Below, piece after piece: positions 11,976 to 23,169 of a stretch of 64,000 nucleotides of DNA. Position 1 is the first letter of the stretch. Every line of letters starts with the position of its first letter. The position numbers and the translations under genes are program-made. Below the pieces are notes generated by a model, which searched no databases, was not told where the DNA came from, and was given only the letters and a program-made list of their open reading frames with translations. The stretch comes from Linyphia triangularis. Its lineage: Eukaryota > Arthropoda > Arachnida > Araneae > Linyphiidae. The stretch covers positions 109,564,442 to 109,628,441 of the forward strand of contig OZ021722.1 in assembly GCA_963978545.1 (NCBI GenBank). Direction: 5' to 3'.

Positions 11976-12460
11976 AGATAAGTCATATCTTGCAAAAAAA
12001 ATTAACACTTTTTTTCTGTTAAACCTCCACTCTTTAATTTTTAACTAAGGAAGTTGAAGACGATTTGTCCCACCTAACTCCAAATTCTTTCATCTTTTAA
12101 AAGTCATCCAAAATGGCAATAGATATTACGTCATCAGTGACGTAATATTTGTCGCCAACTTAGCACACTTTTAAAAGCTGGAAGTATTATTCGCCAGAGA
12201 ATAAATATTGTCTGCACTTTTCCTCAACGAAAATTAAAAAGGAGTGGGTTACCAAACAAAAAAGAATACTAATTATTTGGGAAGTTATGACATATTAATC
12301 ATACGGATTTAGTTCAACTCAACCAAAGTCTATTTTTGAAGAATTTCGGCCATTTTTGACCCGGCAGATCAGTGTATTCGTGAGTTTCTAATATTTTCTC
12401 ACATTTATCAAAAATTCAGAATGATATTCGATGAAGCATCTAAACAATCACTATATTTAG
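11976..12460. mobile_element. Foldback element family G, copy 2 (partial)
   Basis: Matches the 640-bp foldback at 59954-60593 over its centre and right arm ('GTTACCAAACAAAAAAGAAT', 'TTTCGGCCATTTTTGACC', 'GGCAGATCAGTGTATTCGTG'). The centre at about 12126-12148 is a perfect inverted repeat made of ATTACGTCA and TGACGTAAT around a 4-bp loop. The left arm is truncated at the D junction. Confidence 0.6.
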
Positions 12461-12944
12461 TATTGTCAGAGTATTTTGAATGTAACAAATAGGATAAAAT
12501 TTTGATATGTGCCTCATTCACCCTCTTCAAAATATCGCATCACGGTATTTTTTTTTTTTTATCGTCGCTCTAAATTCATAGAAGCGCATGGGAAGCTAAT
12601 GTAGTTGTAAATTACGTCTCTTTGTGAGGGGGTAACACAAAAAGAGGTGTAAAGAATTATTTACGAGGCATGAAAGCTAAAACATCCATCCTTTGTATCA
12701 TAATGGTTTTCAACATAACAAACGCTATAAAAATAACTGAAATCTCAGAGATACAACTAGACGTTGCCATAAATGTATCTAGTAAAATGGTCAGTAGAAA
12801 AAAAAATTACTGAAATTTAATGGTTGAAACTAAACGAGGGCATTTTATTTCTTTTGGAGTACTTTCATACAATTAAATAATTTGGGATTATTAGGAGAAA
12901 ATAAACTTATTTGGCAAATACTACTAGGCTGGCTATTATCTCAA

Positions 12945-13440
12945 TTTGTATGTGTGTGCTTAATTCATACATTTGTGTATCCATTCATACATGTGTGCTA
13001 AATTCATATATGTGTGCTCAATTCATATATGTGTGCTCAATTCATATATGTGTGCTCAATTCATATATGTGTGCTCAATTCATATGTGTGTGCTCAATTC
13101 ATATATGTGTGCTCAATTCATATATGTGTGCTCAATTCATATATGTGTGCTCAATTCATATGTGTGTGCTCAATTCATATATGTGTGCTCAATTCATATG
13201 TGTGTGCTCAATTCATATATGTGTGCTCAATTCATATGTGTGTGCTCAATTCATATGTGTGTGCTCAATTCATATATGTGTGCTCAATTCATATATGTGT
13301 GCTCAATTCATATGTGTGTGCTCAATTCATATATGTGTGCTCAATTCATATATGTGTGCTCAATTCATATATGTGTGCTCAATTCATATATGTGTGCTCA
13401 ATTCATAAGTGTGTATCCATTCATAAGTGTGTATCCTTTA
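12945..13440 (+). repeat. 19-bp minisatellite
   Basis: About 25 tandem copies of a 19-bp unit (ctcaattcatatatgtgtg, with a common variant catatgtgtg). Because 19 is not a multiple of three, all three forward frames stay open for 150-190 codons and encode the same Cys/Ile-rich repeat in rotation. These frames are products of the repeat, not genes. Edge units are degenerate ('cataagtgtgtatc'). Confidence 0.95.
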
Positions 13441-14485
13441 ATATGTGGATAAATATACCGTATTTTGTATCAAATGAGAGAATCAATGAGAACCCTGGAA
13501 AATTACCACCATCAATATTACTGCTAATTTCAAATCCACAAGATAGAGGACAATTGAAAAAAAAAAAATGCGGGTGATTCAAAATCTACCAAATAACAAA
13601 GATTGAAAAGTAGCCATCGATTTTAAACTATGACTGAAAACATAAGGAATATCAAAATAATCAATAAAATACGACATAAATATGCGAATTATTCACAAAA
13701 AATTACAGTTAATAAAAATGCATGTTTGTGGAGGAAAATTGAGGTTATCCTAAATATAGGCGCGTCAAAACGTGCCAAATGTGAAACCTTATCGCCTATG
13801 AAAAGCGCCAAATTCGCTTGGCGATATTAACACACACTCTAGGAATAGACCAAAGTAAATACATAGAAGAAACCAAGATAATGGTGGTACAAATTCAAAA
13901 GCCCGATTTCTTACGTTAAGCTCTATGCTTAAGTGGATTGCTAATTGAGGGGCAATCGTATTGTTGGGTACTTTTGTGTTGAACGATAAACCAATATTCT
14001 GATAATTTATTCATTTTTATCGCGGCTCCTTTTGATTCAAGTTCTATTAGAATTATTCTCTTGTGGCGGTCTTATGTGTAGGGTCTGAAATGAAAGGATA
14101 CCGATTCATAGACGAAAAGTAAATCTTTGTTGTTTGTGGAAATGAATAGAAATTGTAAGTATTCCACAGTATTGGAAATCAAATCTTATCGAGTTGTTTG
14201 AGATATCCATACATTTAGTTGTGTTACATTCTGAATGTCTTTGGTTGTACAACTTTGCATTTTAAAAACTTCAATTCGGGTTTTATATGAAAATAATTAT
14301 TATTCGTAACAATTTCAATAAAAGTAATTTCTTTTGTGCGTTTTAGTTTTGATGTTGCCTATTTAAAGTAATACAATTTTCTGAAGATCGAAATGTCAGA
14401 TGGTAATTGAATTGATTGCATTGATTTCTTCGCTACGTAACACCAAATGCATTTGCTTTTGTGGATTGTAATCAATAATTTTACA
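13441..14485. other. No recognisable feature
   Basis: AT-rich unique-looking sequence without credible coding or matched repeats. Confidence 0.4.
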
Positions 14486-14737
14486 TGTTTTTTTAAATCC
14501 TTTATATTAACTTCGATTGTGTGGGTGGGTGGCTGGGTATGCTGATGACGGACAAATCTGCGGAGGCCCATTTAATCCCTTTGCCGGCATCCAACCAGTC
14601 TGAAACTTGGAAGATAGATTACATGTCGATGACAATGCATTCCATCAAATTTTGGGGCTGTAACTGTCACTAACAGGTCGCTTTTACAGAATATTAATAA
14701 ACCAACTTTCCGTGACCCAATCGTTCTAAAATAGCCT

Positions 14738-16718
14738 TTAAGATAGGCGTCCACTATCGCTGAACAGAGCAGAACAGAGCAGAGTGGAGTGGATTAGAGC
14801 CAATTACAAGGCTGCCAATGTCTACTATAGCAAGAGTCTCGAACTACAATGGACGTTGACAGCATTGTAATTGGCTCTAATCTAATCCACTCCACTCTTC
14901 TCTGCTCTGCTCAGAGATAGTGGACGCCAAGCTTTAAAAGCTTGGCATCCACTATCGCTAAGCAGAACAGAGCATATCAGAGTGGAGTGGATTAGAGCCA
15001 ATTACAAGGCTGCCAATGTCTACTATAGCAAGAGTCTCGAACTACAATGGACGTTGACAGCATTGTAATTGGCTCTAATCTAATCCACTCCACTCTTCTC
15101 TGCTCTGCTCAGAGATAGTGGACGCCAAGCTTTAAAAGCTTGGCATCCACTATCGCTAAGCAGAACAGAGCATATCAGAGTGGAGTGGATTAGAGCCAAT
15201 TACAAGGCTGCCAATGTCTACTATAGCAAGAGTCTCGAACTACAATGGACGTTGACAGCATTGTAATTGGCTCTAATCTAATCCACTCCACTCTTCTCTG
15301 CTCTGCTCAGAGATAGTGGACGCCAAGCTTTAAAAGCTTGGCATCCACTATCGCTAAGCAGAACAGAGCATATCAGAGTGGAGTGGATTAGAGCCAATTA
15401 CAAGGCTGCCAATGTCTACTATAGCAAGAGTCTCGAACTACAATGGACGTTGACAGCATTGTAATTGGCTCTAATCTAATCCACTCCACTCTTCTCTGCT
15501 CTGCTCAGAGATAGTGGACGCCAAGCTTTAAAAGCTTGGCATCCACTATCGCTAAGCAGAACAGAGCATATCAGAGTGGAGTGGATTAGAGCCAATTACA
15601 AGGCTGCCAATGTCTACTATAGCAAGAGTCTCGAACTACAATGGACGTTGACAGCATTGTAATTGGCTCTAATCTAATCCACTCCACTCTTCTCTGCTCT
15701 GCTCAGAGATAGTGGACGCCAAGCTTTAAAAGCTTGGCATCCACTATCGCTAAGCAGAACAGAGCATATCAGAGTGGAGTGGATTAGAGCCAATTACAAG
15801 GCTGCCAATGTCTACTATAGCAAGAGTCTCGAACTACAATGGACGTTGACAGCATTGTAATTGGCTCTAATCTAATCCACTCCACTCTTCTCTGCTCTGC
15901 TCAGAGATAGTGGACGCCAAGCTTTAAAAGCTTGGCATCCACTATCGCTAAGCAGAACAGAGCATATCAGAGTGGAGTGGATTAGAGCCAATTACAAGGC
16001 TGCCAATGTCTACTATAGCAAGAGTCTCGAACTACAATGGACGTTGACAGCATTGTAATTGGCTCTAATCTAATCCACTCCACTCTTCTCTGCTCTGCTC
16101 AGAGATAGTGGACGCCAAGCTTTAAAAGCTTGGCATCCACTATCGCTAAGCAGAACAGAGCATATCAGAGTGGAGTGGATTAGAGCCAATTACAAGGCTG
16201 CCAATGTCTACTATAGCAAGAGTCTCGAACTACAATGGACGTTGACAGCATTGTAATTGGCTCTAATCTAATCCACTCCACTCTTCTCTGCTCTGCTCAG
16301 AGATAGTGGACGCCAAGCTTTAAAAGCTTGGCATCCACTATCGCTAAGCAGAACAGAGCATATCAGAGTGGAGTGGATTAGAGCCAATTACAAGGCTGCC
16401 AATGTCTACTATAGCAAGAGTCTCGAACTACAATGGACGTTGACAGCATTGTAATTGGCTCTAATCTAATCCACTCCACTCTTCTCTGCTCTGCTCAGAG
16501 ATAGTGGACGCCAAGCTTTAAAAGCTTGGCATCCACTATCGCTAAGCAGAACAGAGCATATCAGAGTGGAGTGGATTAGAGCCAATTACAAGGCTGCCAA
16601 TGTCTACTATAGCAAGAGTCTCGAACTACAATGGACGTTGACAGCCTTGTAATTGGCTCTAATCCACTCCACTCTTCTCTGCTCCGTTCTGCTTAGCAAT
16701 AGTGGACGCCAAGCTTAA
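14738..16718. repeat. Tandem array of ten 198-bp foldback units (family Q)
   Basis: Ten head-to-tail units. The phase-marking 'cttggcatcc' begins at 14941, 15139, 15337, 15535, 15733, 15931, 16129, 16327 and 16525, an exact 198-bp period. Each unit is itself an inverted repeat: arms of about 95 bp from 'GCTTGGCATCCACTATCGC' to 'TAGTGGACGCCAAGC' around a short loop. Internal units look identical by eye. The outermost left arm ('GCTGAACAGAGCAGAACAG') and outermost right arm ('CTCCGTTCTGCTTAGCAAT') differ from internal arms. Both outer borders are TTAA (14738-14741 and 16715-16718), and each unit junction contains TTTAAAA. Confidence 0.95.
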
Positions 16719-16996
16719 AACGATCATTGAAAAACTCTTTCCTATTGCCAAAATTGTATTTATAAATAAATAATAAAATTGTTTTAATCAGAATAAATTA
16801 AAGATGTTTGAATGTGAGTGCATAAATTCACGTTCATTTTTAATGTATAAATTTTGAATTGTAGTTTGCCAATCATTTTGCCGATAGAAATGTTTTTGAT
16901 ATTCAAAAGTAGATGCAAACTCTAAGCACGTGCTACCTACAGAATCAGTGCTGTGTTAATGAATATAAAACTGGCAACGCGTATTAAGAATTTATA

Positions 16997-17217
16997 TTAA
17001 AGCTGGCGTCCACTATCGCTAAAGCTTAGAGTCCACTATAGCTTAGCAGAGCAGATCAGAGCTGAGTGGATTAGAGCCAATTACAAGGCCGTCAACGTCC
17101 ATTGTAGCTCGAGGCTCGTGCTATAGTAGACATTGGCAGCCTTGTAATCGGCTCTAATCCACTACGCTCTAATCTGCTCTGGTTGCTCTGCTTAGCGATA
17201 GTGGACGCCAAGCTTAA
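16997..17217. mobile_element. Foldback element family Q, single copy
   Basis: A 221-bp element bounded by TTAA (16997-17000, 17214-17217). Its arms share 'GGCGTCCACTATCGCTAA' and 'TGGATTAGAGCCAATTACAA' with the array units, with the right arm in reverse complement. The left arm has an extra duplicated terminus ('AGAGTCCACTATAGCTTAGC'). It lies near the 3' end of D copy 3; the D consensus shows the empty TTAA site. Confidence 0.85.
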
Positions 17218-17469
17218 AAACTGTGTTTATGGGTTTTATTTATTAACAGAGGTTTTCATATAGTGACATCACGATCATCATTTGAGGCTAAACAATTCGT
17301 TGCCATTCCGGGTTCTATATTACAAAATGTTGACACATTTTTATGTTGAATAATTCATAAAATAACGAAGATATAAACAAACTTATACTTTTATACATAG
17401 AATCACTCATAGATTTTTATTTGTAGTGAATGTTGCCGTGTAAAATTTCCTTTTCCCATTTGAATATCA

Positions 17470-17790
17470 GCCGACCAAACGGTATAGTGGTTATCGTGCT
17501 AACTTCTAGACCACGAGGTTGCGGGTTCGAGTCCTGTGTTAGGCATGGGTGTTTGTGAATGTATGTTGGCTTGTCTAATGACGAATGTTTCGGCGCAATA
17601 TAGCCCTCGTGTTGCTGACGGCGCCAGATAACCTGAAAACAACCAACCAACCAACCAACCAACCAACCAACCAACCAACCAACCAACCAACCAACCAACC
17701 AACCAACCAACCAACCAACCAACCAACCAACCAACCAACCAACCAACCAACCAACCAACCAACCAACCAACCAACCAACCAACCAACCAA
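17470..17790 (+). mobile_element. SINE family A, copy 5, with an expanded CAAC tail
   Basis: Full-length head and body followed by about 37 uninterrupted CAAC units (17641-17790); other copies have two to four. A perfect 15-bp duplication 'cccatttgaatatca' (17455-17469 and 17791-17805) abuts the end of the tail, so the whole tail lies within the inserted element. The long Gly-Trp-Leu-Val and Pro-Thr-Asn-Gln frames here are translations of the tail. Confidence 0.95.
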
Positions 17791-17805
17791 CCCATTTGAA
17801 TATCA

Positions 17806-18361
17806 TTTCTTTTGTAAATATCGGCTGAAAGTGTTATTAATTTTATGTTTTTCTCGTTTCTTTCGTTAATATCGTCTGCAAGAGTTATTAATTGTATGTT
17901 TTTCCCTCTTGGCTACCCAGATAACCTGATATAACGTGACTTGACTTTTTTCTTTGGGGATTCGTAAAGTACATCGTATACAGGAGGGAAGTGTCAAATG
18001 ACTTAAAGCCAGAATTACAGCCCAATAGCCTCTGCGGATACCGACATGCTTGCCCGTACCTGTCGCGACTACCGTCTTGATATTCTCCGTGCGAAAAACA
18101 GCCCATTCTAACCATTAGTGTTATCAATTTAATTTTATCTTCATTATTTTATGAATTATTCAACACCAAAATGTGTCCAATATTTTATAAGCACTCTGTA
18201 TTTCTAGACTGAGTCTCAAAGAGTGAAGTTATGGATTCGTATTTTAAACTAATCCAGCAATATTTAAGCATTTAAATTTTTGTAGGCATATTGAACAACA
18301 TTTTTCAACGCTTATAGAACGTCGGAAAACTTAACTAACATAATACGTCTCATGTTTGCTG
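17806..18361. other. No recognisable feature
   Basis: Spacer without matched repeats or coding evidence. Confidence 0.35.
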
Positions 18362-18568
18362 TACACTGTTAAAAATTTTGTTCCACCTTGCACCAAAAAT
18401 TGGTTCCCATTTAGCTGCCACCAACATTTGGTGCTTAGTTTCACGATTTAATGGTGCAACCTCGGACCGTAAGCACCATTAAATCGCGAAACTAAGCACC
18501 AAATGTTGGTGGCAGCTAAATGGGAACCAAATTTTGGTGCATGGTGGACAATTTTTTTTAACAGTGTA
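18362..18568. mobile_element. Foldback MITE family N with TA flanks
   Basis: Inverted repeat of about 95 bp per arm: 'TACACTGTTAAAAA' at the left, 'TTTTAACAGTGTA' at the right, with internal 'ACCAACATTTGGTGCTTAG' mirrored. The loop is about 15 bp ('aacctcggaccgta'). TA at both borders fits a Tc1/mariner-type target, but no transposase is present. Confidence 0.8.
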
Positions 18569-18738
18569 GCATATGCTTAAAAAAAGAATAACGAAGAATT
18601 TTGATACCAAGTTCTTAAATTATGTTTAAAAATAAAACCCAATCTAAACCGGTGTTCGCCACTAAATTTTACGAGAGGACCGCAACATGTTTGTTGAGGT
18701 TTCAATCGGTTCGTTCACTATAAATATATACTAAGCTT

Positions 18739-19093
18739 GTATACTAAATTTCAACTTAACTTGACATCACTTGACGGGAGATTGTAACAGTGCTCATAGG
18801 CAATTTATCCATTTTGGTGGCGTGAAAGCATAATGCTCGCCAAACCATATAGCCTTTTGTTCGACAAACGGGATGGACAGGAATACTGTATCACCCCATT
18901 CCCTTTTCATTCTTCTCCCGTCCCACAAGAAAAAGTCAAGCTAGGAAACTCAGCCCAGCAACCCTGTAGAGAACAAAAGGCTATAAGGTTTGGCTAGAAT
19001 TATGTCTTCACTCCACTAAAATGGATTAATTGCCAATGAGCACGGTGAAGATCTATCGTCTAGTGATGTCAAGTTAAGTTGGAGTTAGGTATA
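18739..19093. mobile_element. Foldback element family M, copy 2, with a longer centre
   Basis: Both arms match M copy 1 ('TTCAACTTAACTtGACATCA', 'CAGTGCTCATAGG', 'GCCTTTTGTTC'). The centre (about 18865-18965) holds an extra segment of roughly 100 bp containing 'CCTGTAGAGAACAAAAGGC', so copy 1 may be a deletion derivative or this centre an insertion. Confidence 0.7.
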
Positions 19094-20851
19094 TTAATAA
19101 TGTCACACTGCATATCAGTAACGCATTTTGCAACGATATCTTACAACCTCCTCTCGCCCAATGCACCTAGTTTTATTCCATCACTTTCAACTTGCATTTA
19201 TCCCCGACAAGCTTTTCTTCAAATCCATTAGTCCACCCCGACACGACCTACTTTGGCAAACACCCCATCTCCTCATCCATGTATTTAATTCCCGACGACA
19301 AATCAAATTCGCCCATATTTTCGATCGACCCTCACAATAAAAAAAAACCCGACACAAAATAAAATAAGCCACTATATTCATCCCCGGCTCATCAGTATTC
19401 GACCCGAATACTCGCAAGAACGTAAGAAAGATAGCGGAGGGAATATCTTTCTAAGGAAAAATAAGTATCTTCCATCAAGCACCTTTTCTCGGACTTATTC
19501 ATTTCCATGATGTGGTCTGTTATGCCTTCGAGGAGGTTTGTTTTGGGCTAGAGTGGCCAGTACAAATACATCTTGTATTCCATTACAATGGGAGATCCAA
19601 CTGTTTCCTTGTGCAAATATGCGTACACAGAAGGATCAACATCTATCCAGGACTGAGGAATCGTTTGGACCAATAGCGTTTTATCTCGGTCAAGTTTTTC
19701 CTTTATCCGGAGTTTGAATTTTTGGGATTGTCGATCTTATTTTCTTTGTTATTATTTTCATTATTATTGTGGATAGCTGGAGTTTTTTTTATGTTTTTTT
19801 TTTTTTTGTATACCTTTTCTTTTGTATGGTTCTTTTGTGTGGAGATATATGGATCAAAATGTAAAGAATCTGGCGACCGTTGGAAATTCGATTTAGGAAT
19901 TTCCTTCCAGACTGGAAAAAAGCTGAGGAAATACTAAGTATTTGAATTTATTTGCTCAAACGGTAAACAAAGACTACAAAAAAAAAAAAAAAAAAAAAAC
20001 TTCCGAGAAAAATGTTTGGTGTTCAATTTCTTTCCATTTTTTTTGTCTGATGGATCAGAGTTCTTTGAATAAAGTTGGTCCGTAATATTGCGCATTCTTT
20101 TAATACCATTTTCATTGTTGAGTTATTCCAAAGTTTTTTGGATTTTTTAAAGTCTTTTATTCATCAGATTCTTTTCAAAAATGCGTCGGATTATTTCGAA
20201 GATAATTAGGAGGATTTTTTTATAATGCAAACTATTCTGTTTTTAACATTTCTTAGAAAATATTCTTATAATTATGTAAAAAATATTTTCGAAAATAATT
20301 AATCAAAAACAGGATTCACTTTTTGTTATATAATCAACACCTTTTATTATGAATTTAGTTTAAAAAAATCGAAATTCTTGCAACAATTTTTATTTTGTTA
20401 TAAGATTTAGTAATTGAAACTTAATAAATGGAATATTAAATCATAATAAACTTATTTAAATAAAAACATTAAAAGTTTTCCCGAAACCAAGTTATAGATA
20501 AACTGCTTCAAATTGTCATTGCACCATTTTAGCCTGTCATAATAAAAAAAAAAAATCATATTCAAAATAATTTGTAAGTCCAATCTTACTATCTTTTAAT
20601 GAAAAAATCCTATTGTTTATATGGTGCAATTCAAGACTAATAATATTACGTATTTGTGTTAGAAACAAAGTTTAATATGGAATCTAAATTTTAAATTTTT
20701 GGAGCTTTCAAGGAAGACTTAAGCTTGGAAATATAGGGCGATATTTATAAATTTCTCCTCTGTTTCACTTACACAAAATGATAATGTAATATATAGCGAA
20801 AAACATATTGCTGATTTCGCTGTTTTGGTGGTTTTTTGTTTCTAAAGTAAT
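19094..20851. other. No recognisable gene; poly-A tract at 19977-20000
   Basis: Several T- and A-rich stretches and short open frames with low-complexity translations. I see no domain, splice pattern or matched repeat. Confidence 0.4.
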
Positions 20852-21302
20852 AATGGACAATTCTCGCATTTTTTAAAAAATTGCAATCAAAGTTTCCCAG
20901 TTAGACATTGGTGAGGAGTCGATTCATTCGGCTCGAATTGAATGTGACGTCAAGGCTTCCCAAACATCTTGGCTTGAAATACGGCAGCGGAAACCAGTTT
21001 TTCAAGTTTCTCGCAAATTGCGCCAACCATGTACGTGATATGGCAATGATCTACCAGCGCCAACTATTTAGCAGAAACTTCACGATGACTATAGAAACCG
21101 TAGGAACCCTTGAAGTCACAGATTTTGTTGTGTGTTTTGATCGGAACGGTTTTGACTCGGTTTTGAGGCCTTTTTTTCCCTTTATATTTAAATAACTAAA
21201 TTTTTAAAAGAAATTTTATTTTTATATTTTGAACCAGAAAGAAATTATTCATACATAAAAACTAATTTCACTCGTTTTTAAAAAATGCGCGAATTGTCCA
21301 TT
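20852..21302 (+). mobile_element. TIR element family E, copy 3 (internally deleted)
   Basis: Ends 'AATGGACAATTCTCGCATT' and 'AATGCGCGAATTGTCCATT' are inverted repeats. It lacks the sub-terminal block with 'GTTTCGAAAAGGCCATAAAC' present in copies 1, 2, 5, 8 and 9. TGACGTCA at 20945-20952. Confidence 0.8.
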
Positions 21303-21329
21303 GTCACCAAAAATCGCCAAACTGACCAT

Positions 21330-21460
21330 TTTTTTTTTTAAATTTATGAAAATATAAATGAGAAAAGTGTAAATTGCACCAATCCGTGACAAATTTAAAT
21401 GCAGTAACCAGTATTAAGTGTAACTGAAAGCTGTGCGATGTTCCACATACTTAATTTTTT
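21330..21460 (+). repeat. Repeat family C, 3'-end fragment
   Basis: Shares 'AAATTTAAATGCAGTaACCA' and 'GCTGTGCGATGTTCCACA' with the fragment at 5590-5936. The terminal CTAG is mutated here. Confidence 0.5.
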
Positions 21461-21874
21461 TCCCTTTTCAACCGATATTAATATATGATCTATGGGGTAA
21501 ACGACAAAGGACCAATTTCATCAGAGCTGTTACTAAATATGGGCGGATGAATGAAAGTACGATGATCAAATTCATAAAAAATGTAGAGACCATATGAAAT
21601 AAAAAGCAAAATTATGAAGTACCAATTGGTGTTTAAGATGAAATCTTAGTAAGGATCATTCCTTATACTCTCTACGTTACAATCTTCTAGCCCAGAGCAT
21701 TTAGAAACTACTTCCTATAAAACCTTAACATTTGGTGAGTAAGTACGAAAATTATCACTTATAGTCCAGTTAATTTGGGATTAATCATGGAAAATATTGC
21801 AACAGAAGCTTTCTTTAATTGATTATCAATCAGTTATCTTTGCTGAACAACGTATCCAAAATCGGACTCGAAAA

Positions 21875-22052
21875 TTGGTTGTTTTCAGATTATCTGGCGC
21901 TGTCAGCAACACGAGGGCTATAATGCGCCGAAACATTCGTCATTAGACAAGCCAACATACATTTTCAAACACCCATGCCTAACACGGGAGGCGAACCCGC
22001 AACCTCGCGGTCTAGAAGCTAGCACGCTAACCACTATACGGTTTGGTCAGCC
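21875..22052 (-). mobile_element. SINE family A, copy 6
   Basis: Minus-strand copy inside the left TIR of J. The flanking 13-bp duplication (21862-21874 'tcggactcgaaaa' and 22053-22065) has one mismatch. Confidence 0.9.
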
Positions 22053-22312
22053 TCGGACACGAAAAACGGGTTTCAAAAGGACGGATACCATGCCATATGG
22101 TGGGGATGACTAAGCACAGTTTTTTTTCCCTCTCAGCTTCTCCTCAACCATGATATTTTAATCACGGATGTTAGCTTTAACACAACAAAATGGTAGGTTA
22201 TTGTGCTTAGAATTGATGGAGTTTTTTAAAAAAAAGGAGGAGATTACCTTTCTCAGGTAAGAAGGTATGCAAGTACAGGTATACATGATGTAATTTAAAC
22301 AATATACATATC

Positions 22313-23043
22313 TTAAGGTGTACGTATACCCTACAATTCACGAAAATCGATAAGAATATTCATTTTTTTTACTATATCATAATATTCCCTGATACTTTAG
22401 CTTTCAAACAATACTAAACGTTTGAAAATATCCTTAATAGTTTTTAAGTTGCAATCAATTATAGGTAGGTACTTCCCCTGTTAGATACCACATTTTTAAA
22501 ACTTTAAACCTGTTTTCTGACGAACTGTATTTTGATTATGTCACGCTTTATTCAAACAACGATAATTCAACAACAAAATTTTCAATTATAATTTTTTTTA
22601 TATCTTAGTAATCTACATAATATGCTCGATGTTTTGAAACTCAATTATATAATATTGGTTGAGAAATTGATTTTTTAGGGATTTTTTAAACTTAGAATTC
22701 ATTGAAAATTTGGATTTTTTTCATGTTTTCACATAAAATAAATTGTAAAACAAGAACTCTTCTGTATAAGAAACTTAAATGAGTTTCAAAACATTAAAAA
22801 TGATATTTCGAATGGTTTCCAAGTAGAATTGCGTTTCTAAGTAAATTAGAATTTGATATATCATTGTTTGAAAATGTACTAATTATCTAATTAAAGTTTA
22901 ATTAACAAACTAACAATTGCTGAAATTTGAATTTTTTTTATGAAATTATTTTAATCATATACTTTCTAACTAATGTAAAAAAGAATTGGATTTTAAAACT
23001 TAGAATTTAAAAGAAAAAATTCTAGTGTATACATACACCTTAA
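22313..23043. mobile_element. TTAA element family T, copy 1
   Basis: A 731-bp AT-rich element bounded by TTAA with inverted ends 'TTAAGGTGTACGTATAC' and 'GTATACATACACCTTAA'. Nested in J. It resembles copy 2 at 29062-29991 in end sequence and in length. No open reading frame of note. Confidence 0.75.
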
Positions 23044-23169
23044 ATAGTAAATATCTTACATTGTTGCTTAAAAAGTTTGTTTAATGACAAAAATGTTTTT
23101 TTTTTTAAGAAAAAAGAAAAAAAAAGAAAAAAACTTTAATTTTTTTTTTTTACTTTCAATATATTCATA

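Larger units (their letters stand above)
14486..17247 (+). repeat. Interspersed repeat family D, copy 3, interrupted twice
   Basis: Plus-strand D copy in three pieces: 14486-14737, 16719-16996 and 17218-17247. Piece joins agree with uninterrupted copy 4 at 30006-30590 (for example 'GCATTTAACCGATCATT' there). The two interruptions are both foldback elements of family Q, the first expanded into an array. Confidence 0.75.

Noticed and set aside
12911..13577. Three overlapping open frames of 159-187 codons encoding a Cys/Ile-rich repeat protein
   Set aside because: They are the three frames of a 19-bp tandem repeat that happens to lack stop codons. The same amino-acid cycle appears in each frame; there is no signal peptide or coding bias.
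17417..17869. Gly-Trp-Leu-Val and Pro-Thr-Asn-Gln repeat proteins
   Set aside because: Translations of the SINE CAAC tail on either strand.
20908..21195. Open frame in E copy 3 with similar translations in E copies 5, 6, 8 and 9
   Set aside because: The similarity follows from nucleotide similarity of a non-autonomous element; different copies are open in different frames and none is full length.
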